This document shows, in pieces, positions 1-6,495 of a stretch of 6,870 nt of DNA. The stretch covers positions 1-6,870 of the forward strand of contig JAJFJO010000041.1 in assembly GCA_021774015.1 (NCBI GenBank), read 5' to 3'. The position numbers were made by a program, and so were the translations under genes. Numbering within the stretch: position 1 is the first letter of the stretch; each line of letters opens with the position of its first letter. The stretch is from Gammaproteobacteria bacterium (lineage in GTDB: Bacteria > Pseudomonadota > Gammaproteobacteria > Coxiellales > Coxiellaceae). The notes under the pieces are model-generated. The model saw nothing but the letters and a program-made list of their open reading frames with translations, was not told the origin of the DNA and did not search any database.

Positions 1-562
1 TGTGAGCAGGCTCTTTGATAATAAATAATAAGATAAGGGCGGTGGTTAGGAATATTGGCAAAACGGATAAAGCCACATGATAATTATGCAGAGAAAACAC
101 ACGAGCGCCATTTGAAGTGGCGCCTTGCCAACCTAAATCAAGAAATTTTCCAACCAAGGGTTCTGACACCGCACCAAAAAAAGCATCACCGCTATTGATA
201 ATAGACACGACTATAGCAGCAAGAAAAATAGGATTTGACTCTTTAGCGACGGCAAAACCCATCATAAATGCAGAGGTTCCAAAACCAAATAAAAATAACA
301 GTATGGCAAGTAAGGAGTACGAAATATGATTTACATAAACAGTAAGTAAGATTGATACTAAAGAAAGTACAACACCCGCACGCATAATAGGGATACGTTT
401 TTTATAGCGATCAGATAAAAAACCCAACAGTGGACCACCTAGGGCAAAACCAATAAATGCGATTGAAATAAGTTTTGCTGCTTCTATTATTGAAAAATCA
501 TAGGCGCGCATTAAAAAAGGATTTCCCCATAAACCGCCAAACACCGCTAGTGGGGCAAATGC
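1..562 (-). pseudogene. C-terminal half of interrupted MFS transporter
   Basis: This is the continuation of the transporter gene that begins at 1294, cut off by a TAG codon at 563-565. Reading on in the same frame beyond that stop gives an unbroken 187-codon MFS C-terminal half to the left edge: AFAPLAVFGGLWGNPFLMRA (rest of helix 7), then GGPLLGFLSDRYKKR, the loop 8-9 copy of the MFS signature, then further hydrophobic helices, ending in LLFIIKEPAH. No frameshift or second stop is present. The 3' end lies outside the window, but interrupted plus remaining codons already total about 430, near full MFS length, so little is missing. An internal ATG at 509-511 (MRAYDF), preceded by GGGGAAA about 11 bases upstream, could allow re-initiation, but the product would lack half of helix 7. 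I treat it as the dead distal part of a disrupted gene; a sequencing error at one base of the TAG would restore a whole gene. Confidence 0.75.
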
Positions 563-1294
563 CTAACCGCTATTCAGCATTACTAACCAATTTTGCTTGT
601 CTTTGAAAATAGCTTTAATATTTTTTAAATTGACTTTACCCTTAATATGGTTATGGTCTACCGTCTGCGGGTGTTTATCGGTAATAAAGAATAAAAAGGC
701 TAAACCGATAATCAATCCCAGTATTGAGCAAACAAGTACAGCATTACGCCAACCCGCATAGCTTATTACGACAGCTAAAGGCGCCTCGCCAAATACAGCG
801 CCAAACATAACTGACCATGTGATCAACCCTGCCAAAAAGGCAAATTTTTCTGGTGGAAACCAGACTGCTACATTTTTTAAATAGCATACTGTTGCAAAGG
901 CAGCAGCAATACCCATGAGTGCGCGATTAAGGTCAGCAAACCAAACAGTATTTGAATATGCAAATAATGCAGCGCCTGATGTACCAAGAAAAATGGCAGT
1001 GGGAACGATCAGTTTCATACCGTATTTATCAATTAAAATACCAGCAAATAGCTGTATAACAAGGTAAGAGTAGAAAAATGAAGCAGCAAGATTGCCCAAA
1101 CCTGAAGCGCCAATATGAAATTCACTCATGAGTTGGTCAGGCATGATACTGGGGTAAATTTGCAGGATGTATTTATACATCATGTAGAGACCAGACAGTG
1201 TGAGTATCAGCCAGGGGTACCACTTCTTATTTTCTAATTTCTGGCTAAGATTTATCTGCATCTGCTTTTTGCGTACCATCCAAAAGTTCAACAT
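563..1294 (-). CDS. MFS transporter, N-terminal half, truncated by in-frame TAG
   Basis: The 243-residue product is the first half of a major facilitator superfamily inner-membrane transporter. About six hydrophobic helices are visible: roughly residues 27-48, 65-86, 96-113, 121-142, 152-177 and 182-204. The loop 2-3 signature is GILIDKYGMK (85-94). A basic central cytoplasmic loop (205-234) follows, and the protein stops at NSG just as helix 7 begins. The substrate cannot be told from sequence; the general look (YKYILQIYPSIMPDQL early on) is that of MFS carriers common in Legionella/Coxiella relatives. It lies 54 bp downstream of a co-oriented amidase, so co-transcription is plausible. The start is uncertain: the ATG at 1294 has no ribosome site and overlaps a possible -10 box, so the ATGs at 1279 or 1261 may be the true starts. 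A normal family member is 400-450 residues, so as read this is a nonsense-truncated gene; see the 1-562 entry. Confidence 0.75.
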   Translation of the reverse strand: MLNFWMVRKKQMQINLSQKLENKKWYPWLILTLSGLYMMYKYILQIYPSIMPDQLMSEFHIGASGLGNLAASFFYSYLVIQLFAGILIDKYGMKLIVPTAIFLGTSGAALFAYSNTVWFADLNRALMGIAAAFATVCYLKNVAVWFPPEKFAFLAGLITWSVMFGAVFGEAPLAVVISYAGWRNAVLVCSILGLIIGLAFLFFITDKHPQTVDHNHIKGKVNLKNIKAIFKDKQNWLVMLNSG

Positions 1295-1321
1295 TTTGCA
1301 GTGTCAGGAGTTAACTGTCAA
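1293..1321 (-). promoter_or_regulatory. Possible sigma-70 promoter before the MFS gene
   Basis: On the minus strand a perfect -35 hexamer TTGACA (1316-1321) is followed by exactly 17 bases and then CAAAAT (1293-1298), which matches the -10 consensus at four of six positions. The spacer contains the 8-bp palindrome AGTTAACT (1309-1316, overlapping the -35 by one base), and TGACA occurs twice, 14 bases apart. If real, transcription would start inside the longest version of the MFS reading frame, which favours a start at 1279 or 1261. The -10 is weak, so this is a suggestion only. Confidence 0.3.
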
Positions 1322-1348
1322 GTTGGGCAAGTTTAGACCTTTTTTATC

Positions 1349-2770
1349 TCATTGATTATACGGACTTTTCCAGCCACCGCAATTGTCTTCGAGTCGCTTG
1401 GCTACCGCAATAGCGATATCTTCGCGCCAGGGTTTCGTAACGATCTGAACTCCAATCGGTAGACCGTGTTTATCCTCCCCAACTCTCACTGTGGCAATTG
1501 GACATTTGTGCAAGCTAAAACCCAGGCAATAACTCAGTGCAGGATAATGTGCATCGTCCCAAATAGATTCATCATGTTTTAGTGCAGTGAACGGCAAAAC
1601 CGGGCAGACAATCGCATCGTAAGGATGCATATATTGAACTACATTGCTGCGATAATAATCCCAAGCAGCCCACGCAAAATTAAGATCGTGGTGTTGTGAT
1701 GCTTCACGCCGTAAACGATCAAGATATTTGTGTAATAAGTCGGAGGGTTGTTTTGTGTTGAATGCAAGCAAAGCCGCCTCAAGTGTTTGTGCCGCCTGGG
1801 TTGCGGCAAACAGCTGAACAATAACCTCCGCGACTTCGTGCATGAATGTTGGTTGTGCTTCAGTTATTTTTACGCCGTTATCGGTTAATGAGTTAACAGC
1901 ATTTTGAATGCTATGAGTGATGTCCAAATTGGGGGTAACAACGCCATTATCTAGAAAATAACCAATGTTTAACTGCTCAATATCAATATCGTGGCTATTT
2001 CTTAGCGGCACATCTTCAGCGTGTGGGTCGATGCCATCAGATCCTGAAATAAGTCCTAATAAAGGCAGCAGATCTTCCACATGACGCGACATAGGCCCAT
2101 CAACAGCCAGCCTTGCCTCAGCGGCCGTTCTAATGCCGTATTGGGAGTTGCCTTTTATATCTAAAGCACATGCGACTCTGCCGATCGTTGGCCTGATGGT
2201 GGCAATGCCACAGTAGTGAGCTGGAATACGCAGGCTGCCACCCAGGTCGCTGCCTATTCCAAATGGTGATGCTCCTGTAGCAATAATAGCTGCTTCCCCA
2301 CCGCTGCTGCCGCCGGGAGTTCGTTTGAGGTCGTAGGGATTGTTTGTTGTTCCATAGACAAGGTTGGTTGTTTCAGCTGCTGTGCATAACTCTGGAACAT
2401 TCGTCTTTCCAACTAGTATGCCGCCAGCAGTTTTTAAACGTTGTATCAGTGTTGCATCATGTGTTGGCACATGCTCACGCAAACCCAAAGTGCCTAAGCT
2501 CGTGATGATACCTTCTGTGTTGTAGACATCTTTAACAGTAAAAGGTACGCCATGGAATGGACCTAACAACAAACCTTTGGCTAACATATCATCCATGCGT
2601 TGAGCTTGCTGCATAGCGCGCTCAGTATCCAGTTGTACGACTGCATTGATCGAAGGGTTGTATTTTTCAATGGCCGCTACAACAGCCGTCAGCAGTTCAA
2701 CGGCAGAAATGTCTTTACAACGTATGGCTTCAGCCATTTTAGTGGCGGATTGATGCAGTAATACATCCAT
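1349..2770 (-). CDS. Amidase signature family hydrolase
   Basis: This 473-residue enzyme belongs to the amidase signature family, which hydrolyses carboxylic amides to the acid and ammonia or amine. The whole catalytic triad is visible: Lys80 in PFTVKDVYNTEG, the cis-Ser Ser155 in TPGGSSGGEA, and the nucleophile Ser179 in GSDLGGSLRIPAHYCG. The 24-residue spacing between the two serines equals that of mammalian FAAH (Ser217/Ser241), and the signature resembles FAAH-type and general amidases. GatA remains a formal alternative, but no gatB or gatC lies beside it, so a stand-alone amidase is more likely; the substrate is unknown. No signal peptide is seen, so it should be cytoplasmic. The ATG at 2768-2770 is the natural start, with AAGGA 13 bases upstream, a rather long spacing. 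The protein is full length and apparently intact, unlike the transporter gene just downstream. Its base composition looks somewhat more GC-rich than the divergent csiV-like gene. Confidence 0.93.
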   Translation of the reverse strand: MDVLLHQSATKMAEAIRCKDISAVELLTAVVAAIEKYNPSINAVVQLDTERAMQQAQRMDDMLAKGLLLGPFHGVPFTVKDVYNTEGIITSLGTLGLREHVPTHDATLIQRLKTAGGILVGKTNVPELCTAAETTNLVYGTTNNPYDLKRTPGGSSGGEAAIIATGASPFGIGSDLGGSLRIPAHYCGIATIRPTIGRVACALDIKGNSQYGIRTAAEARLAVDGPMSRHVEDLLPLLGLISGSDGIDPHAEDVPLRNSHDIDIEQLNIGYFLDNGVVTPNLDITHSIQNAVNSLTDNGVKITEAQPTFMHEVAEVIVQLFAATQAAQTLEAALLAFNTKQPSDLLHKYLDRLRREASQHHDLNFAWAAWDYYRSNVVQYMHPYDAIVCPVLPFTALKHDESIWDDAHYPALSYCLGFSLHKCPIATVRVGEDKHGLPIGVQIVTKPWREDIAIAVAKRLEDNCGGWKSPYNQ

Positions 2771-2799
2771 GGTTATTTTTGGTTCCTTGACTGAGTCAT

Positions 2800-2818
2800 A
2801 TAACCCTACATGGGGTAT
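2800..2818. repeat. Imperfect inverted repeat in divergent intergenic region
   Basis: Two 7-base arms, ATAACCC (2800-2806) and GGGGTAT (2812-2818), are complementary at six of seven positions around a 5-base centre TACAT. The repeat sits 30 bp upstream of the amidase start and about 50 bp upstream of the rightward -10 box, where an operator for a dimeric regulator could act on either gene. It is short and could be chance. Confidence 0.2.
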
Positions 2819-2866
2819 TGGCTTATGTAAAGCTTGATGGAACTAGTACCTAGGGCCATAAAAAGA

Positions 2867-2872
2867 TATAAT
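2867..2872 (+). promoter_or_regulatory. Candidate -10 box for the csiV-like operon
   Basis: A perfect TATAAT hexamer lies about 95 bp upstream of the csiV-like ATG, in AT-rich DNA of the divergent intergenic region. The expected start of transcription is near 2879-2881, giving a leader of roughly 90 bases. No good -35 is found at 16-18 bp spacing (the 17-bp position reads TAGTAC) and there is no TG extension, so an activator may be needed or the match may be accidental. It is the best rightward promoter element upstream of the three-gene plus-strand operon. Confidence 0.4.
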
Positions 2873-2900
2873 TGGATTCCATGAAAAAGGTGTCGGAAGC

Positions 2901-2975
2901 ATGAAAAGCATTTGGGCCATTATCGTGAACGCAATTAACACCTGCTTTTATAACATTGAGAAAAAAAATGACTAG
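2901..2975 (+). CDS. Possible 24-codon leader ORF overlapping csiV-like start
   Basis: An ATG at 2901 opens a 24-residue frame (begins MKSIWAIIVNAINTCF, ends IEKKND) that closes with TAG at 2973-2975, overlapping the csiV-like ATG at 2968 by 8 bases. AAGGTG lies 8 bases upstream of this ATG, a better ribosome site than the main gene has. A still shorter frame, MKKVSEA (2881-2904), ends in TGA overlapping this ATG as ATGA. The arrangement would suit translational coupling. It has no codon run typical of an attenuator and no recognisable family, so it may be chance. Confidence 0.2.
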   Translation: MKSIWAIIVNAINTCFYNIEKKND

Positions 2976-3681
2976 ACGGATCTTAATTCTTTTTACTTTT
3001 TTTGCATTTTTTCCTGGCGCAATAGCTGCAGAAGGGTTTGTTGGAAAATGGTTTAAAATAGAGCTCGTTGTGTTTTCCCATATTACGCCGAAGGGAGTTA
3101 ATTCGGAGCAGTGGCCTCAAATCACCCCGGGAAATTTTATGACCAATAATTTCTTTCAATTAAATAACGCTAGTACAACAGCGTCTGCTGATTCCAACAT
3201 CGTATTATTACCTAATAAAGATTATATTTTGAATAATGACGTGGCTCGCTTAAATAAAAACCCCAATTACCATGTAATCTTACATCTTGCTTGGAAGCAA
3301 AAAGTATTGAGTGCTAAAAATGCTGTGCCTATACATATTTTTGGTGGTCAGCCGGATGGTGCTCAGGCAATAGCAAATAATACATCACTGATGAAATCAC
3401 AATATGCAAATGGCGCTCCGTGGCAAGTTAACGGCACAGTGACTATCAGTGTGAAGCGCTATCTAACCGCTCGTTTCAACTTATATTTTGCAGCACCAGC
3501 ATCGCAAATAGCAGCCTTGTCGAATACAAATTACTTTAGCAATATTAATCAAAAAAATATTTATTTCCATCTTTTGCAAAGCCGACGCATGAGGAGTAAG
3601 GAACTCAATTATATTGGTCACCCACTTTACGGTGTGTTAATTAAAATAATGCGAGATAATTCAAAAGAAACCTCCGAATAG
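2968..3681 (+). CDS. csiV: CsiV-family periplasmic peptidoglycan-binding protein
   Basis: The 237-residue product matches the CsiV family (PF10972 type). In Vibrio cholerae CsiV binds peptidoglycan and is needed for PBP1A/LpoA-dependent wall synthesis under some conditions. A signal peptide is clear: MTRR, a Leu/Phe-rich core (5-15), then PGAIAA with cleavage near residue 20-21. Family hallmarks follow: WFKIELVVFSH (28-38), SEQWP (46-50), YHVILHLAWKQ (101-111), the GTVTISVKRYLTARFNL strand block (155-171), and a conserved C-terminal block at 205-227 with SRRMRSKELNYI then HPLYGVLIKI. I start at the ATG at 2968, not the in-frame TTG at 2956, which has no ribosome site; the ATG itself has only a weak GAGA. 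It is first in a plus-strand operon, 27 bp before the ACP-ligase-acyltransferase gene, which ties that enzyme to the envelope. The family assignment is firm; a role equal to V. cholerae CsiV is inferred. Confidence 0.82.
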   Translation: MTRRILILFTFFAFFPGAIAAEGFVGKWFKIELVVFSHITPKGVNSEQWPQITPGNFMTNNFFQLNNASTTASADSNIVLLPNKDYILNNDVARLNKNPNYHVILHLAWKQKVLSAKNAVPIHIFGGQPDGAQAIANNTSLMKSQYANGAPWQVNGTVTISVKRYLTARFNLYFAAPASQIAALSNTNYFSNINQKNIYFHLLQSRRMRSKELNYIGHPLYGVLIKIMRDNSKETSE

Positions 3682-3708
3682 AGGGAAAATGGAATAAGTG
3701 ATTTTATT

Positions 3709-6495
3709 ATGGAAGATGATTTGTCAAAACAGGAAGCGGCTATTATTGCCGTTGTTCAGCAGTTTTTAACCGAACTTGACATACAGCGCGCAACTCACAA
3801 CATCACCCTCGATACCCACCTAGATCGAGATCTGAGTGTCGATAGTTTAGGCCGGGTTGAGCTAATTCACCGAATTGAAAAGCAATATGATGTGCAATTA
3901 CCGGATAGTGTTATTGCTGAAGCAGAAACCTTAAGGGACATTGCAACCGCCCTGCGTTTTGCTAAGCCGCAGGAAGCCGCCTCTCACACCATCCATCAAC
4001 AGTTGGAGCCCGTTCGAATTGACCCAAGCCAGGCTCAAACGCTGATTGAAGTGTTAGAACTTTATGGTACGAAACTCCCCGATCGACCCCACATCTATTT
4101 GCAAAAGGAAAGCGGCAAAGAACGTGTAATTACTTATGGTGATTTATACACAAATGCAGAGAAAGTGGCTTGTGCATTAGTTGAGTTAGGTTTAAAGCAG
4201 GCAGAGACAGTCGCTATTATGCTCCCAACATCCGCGGATTTTTTCTATGTCTTTATGGGGGTTATGTTGGCAGGTGGTGTCCCCGTACCTATTTATCCGC
4301 CCTTTCGTCCTGATCGTATTGGTGAATATGCTGTTCGTGAAGCAACTATTTTAAAAAATGCAGAAGTTCGTTTCTTAATTACTTTTCATCGTGCAGAAGC
4401 ATTGAGCCGTTTGTTGCGTGTTTTTATTCCTAGCTTGAAATCGGTGCTAACTACCAAGGATTTGGGTAAGTGTGAAGGGAAACCCATTCACGCAAAAATA
4501 CAACATGACGATGCGGCGATGATTCAGTATACCTCTGGCAGCACCAGCGCACCTAAAGGTGTGTTGCTCTCGCATCGTAACTTGCTCGCGAACATTCGTG
4601 CTTATGGTGAAGAAATTCAAATTCGACCCAAAGATGTGTGTATTAGTTGGTTGCCCTTATATCACGATATGGGTTTGATTGGTGCTTGGTTTGGTGGTTT
4701 TTATCACGGCATCCCTACTGCCATCATGTCGCCACTGTCGTTCTTAAATAGACCTGAACGCTGGCTCTGGGCGATTCATTCTCATCGTGGCACTATTTCA
4801 GCAGGGCCTAATTTCGCGTATGAGCTATGTGTGCGCAAAATCGATGATGCTGCATTAGAAGGTTTGGATTTAAGTTCTTGGCGCCTGGCGTTTAATGGAG
4901 CTGAAGCCGTTAACCCTAATACACTGAAGCGTTTTATTAAACGATTTAAACCGTATGGTTTTGATGAAAAAAATATGTTTCCAGTATATGGGTTGGCAGA
5001 ATCTTCTGTGGCTCTGACGTTTCCTCCGGTTGGGCGTGGTATCAAAATCGATACAATTAAGCGTGAATCGCTAGAAGATAACTTGAAAGCGCAGCCTGCT
5101 AGCAAAGATTCAAAAAATGTTTTAGAGTTTGTAGGCTGTGGCATGCCATTGAAGGGACATGCGATTCGTGTGGTTGATAACGATAACAATCCCCTGCCCG
5201 ATCGAAACGTTGGAAATTTACAATTCCAAGGACCTTCTACGATGGAAGGGTATTACCGCAACAATGAAGCAACGGCGGCTGTATATCACGATGGTTGGTG
5301 GGATACAGGTGACCTTGCTTACTTGATCGGTGGTGAGCTATTTATTACCGGTCGCAAAAAAGATTTAATTATCAAGGCGGGACGTAATTACTATCCTGAA
5401 GAAATAGAACAAGTCACTTGGCAAGTAGAAGGTGTTCGTAAAGGTTGCGTAGTGGCGTTTGGTGTTCACGATACAACTAAGAGTACAGAAAAATTGGTAA
5501 TTGTTGCAGAGACCGTTGAAAAATCACGAGCCGTTAAACAAGAAATAACAGCAAACATTCTTGACAAAGTCACTAATATTTTAGGCATACCGCCCGATGA
5601 AATCGTATTGGTGCCACCAAAGACAGTCCCAAAAACATCGAGTGGAAAATTAAGGCGGTCAACATGCAAGCAAGATTATATAGACGGTAAAATTGCTAAA
5701 CCCCGCAATCCACTCTGGTTGCAGTTAACGAAGTTATATTCTAGGGGTATCTATACAACGCTATTAAAGTGGTTTAAGTTTTCAGGTAAATTATTGTACT
5801 CTTTGTATGTTTTTGTATTAGCTGTAATCCTTATTATACCGATACTATTAACAGTGATGATTCCAAAGCAAAAAACGGCACGTAAAATGGCTAAATCTTG
5901 GAGTCGCGTTATTTTTCGTTTAGCTTTTTGCCCTTTAAAAGTTGTAAACCCCACAAGTGCCGAGGCTAATCAGACAGCGGTTTATTGTGCAAACCACCTA
6001 AGTTATATTGATGCTCTTATTTTAATTGCGGTACTGCCAACTCATGTGTCTATTATTAGCAAGCAAGAACTTGCAACCACTTTTTTGATCGGTGCTTTTG
6101 TTCGCAAGTTAGGACATTTGTTTGTTGAGCGTTTCGACATCTCGCAAAGTGTCGCTGATGCTGATACATTTACTCATGCTTTAGCGGCAGGTACTTCAAT
6201 TGCTATTTTCCCTGAAGGTACTTTTAGTTATGCTTCAGGTTTGCGCCCTTTCAAACTGGGCGCATTTAAGATTGCAGCTGAAACAGATAGCCCTATTGTC
6301 CCTATGGCCATTAACGGCTCGCGACAAATTATGCGGGGTAACAATGTATTTTTATTGCAACCCAATCGTCTTATCGTCACTTTTTGCTCTGCAATAAAAC
6401 CAGGGGGTAAGGATTGGGAAGCGGTTAATGAATTGAAAACGACGGTTCGACAAGAAATTGGAAAGCATTGTGGAGAAGAATTAATTAATGCCTAG
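3709..6495 (+). CDS. ACP / fatty-acyl-AMP ligase / PlsC acyltransferase fusion
   Basis: This 928-residue multidomain enzyme has three parts. (1) An acyl carrier protein, residues 8-85, with Ser46 in DLSVDSLGRVEL as the phosphopantetheine site. (2) An adenylate-forming domain, about 105-660: P-loop YTSGSTSAPKG (274-284), WLPLYHDMGLIG (314-325), GPNFAYELCVRK (366-377), YGLAES (427-432), TGDL (533-536), hinge GRKKDLIIKAGRNYYPEEIE (548-567), and the A10 lysine Lys647 in SSGKLRR. The GPNFAYELCVRK block and overall style are those of fatty-acyl-AMP ligases, which load ACP rather than CoA. (3) After one membrane helix (694-717), a PlsC/LPLAT domain with NHLSYID (His763-x4-Asp768), FVERFD (805-810), FPEGT (834-838) and VPMAI (864-868). 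All active-site motifs are intact. Likely reaction: ATP-dependent loading of a fatty acid onto Ser46, then transfer to a lysophospholipid or similar acceptor at the cytoplasmic membrane face. E. coli Aas has the opposite domain order and separate ACP. The start at 3709 has only a weak GGA 15 bases upstream. Confidence 0.92.
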   Translation: MEDDLSKQEAAIIAVVQQFLTELDIQRATHNITLDTHLDRDLSVDSLGRVELIHRIEKQYDVQLPDSVIAEAETLRDIATALRFAKPQEAASHTIHQQLEPVRIDPSQAQTLIEVLELYGTKLPDRPHIYLQKESGKERVITYGDLYTNAEKVACALVELGLKQAETVAIMLPTSADFFYVFMGVMLAGGVPVPIYPPFRPDRIGEYAVREATILKNAEVRFLITFHRAEALSRLLRVFIPSLKSVLTTKDLGKCEGKPIHAKIQHDDAAMIQYTSGSTSAPKGVLLSHRNLLANIRAYGEEIQIRPKDVCISWLPLYHDMGLIGAWFGGFYHGIPTAIMSPLSFLNRPERWLWAIHSHRGTISAGPNFAYELCVRKIDDAALEGLDLSSWRLAFNGAEAVNPNTLKRFIKRFKPYGFDEKNMFPVYGLAESSVALTFPPVGRGIKIDTIKRESLEDNLKAQPASKDSKNVLEFVGCGMPLKGHAIRVVDNDNNPLPDRNVGNLQFQGPSTMEGYYRNNEATAAVYHDGWWDTGDLAYLIGGELFITGRKKDLIIKAGRNYYPEEIEQVTWQVEGVRKGCVVAFGVHDTTKSTEKLVIVAETVEKSRAVKQEITANILDKVTNILGIPPDEIVLVPPKTVPKTSSGKLRRSTCKQDYIDGKIAKPRNPLWLQLTKLYSRGIYTTLLKWFKFSGKLLYSLYVFVLAVILIIPILLTVMIPKQKTARKMAKSWSRVIFRLAFCPLKVVNPTSAEANQTAVYCANHLSYIDALILIAVLPTHVSIISKQELATTFLIGAFVRKLGHLFVERFDISQSVADADTFTHALAAGTSIAIFPEGTFSYASGLRPFKLGAFKIAAETDSPIVPMAINGSRQIMRGNNVFLLQPNRLIVTFCSAIKPGGKDWEAVNELKTTVRQEIGKHCGEELINA

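Noticed and set aside
117..329. Plus-strand open frame of 70 codons opposite the MFS second half
   Set aside because: It is antisense to a clearly conserved transporter sequence, has no family resemblance, and its composition (Lys/Ala/Pro-rich) is that of a shadow frame.
563..565. TAG as a recoded sense codon (suppressor or pyrrolysine-type)
   Set aside because: TAG ends both the csiV-like and the fusion genes in this window, and no recoding element or context is seen, so a mutation or error is simpler.
1319..1333. Short direct repeat CAAGTT-GGG-CAAGTT
   Set aside because: Only six bases per copy and two copies; expected by chance and not linked to a promoter position.
1301..1348. Rho-independent terminator after the amidase
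   Set aside because: The gap has A-rich and T-rich stretches, but I found no GC-rich stem followed by a T-run on the minus strand.
1349..2770. Glutamyl-tRNA amidotransferase subunit GatA
   Set aside because: The signature motifs are shared, but no gatB or gatC is adjacent and the FAAH-like serine block and MFS neighbour fit a general amidase better; not fully excluded.
2956..2967. TTG start for the csiV-like gene, four codons upstream
   Set aside because: No ribosome site precedes it, and the ATG at 2968 gives a normal signal peptide beginning MTRR; the extra residues only add basic charge.
4782..5189. Minus-strand open frame of 135 codons inside the ligase domain
   Set aside because: It is antisense to the intact adenylation motifs of the fusion gene; no ribosome site or recognisable protein features.
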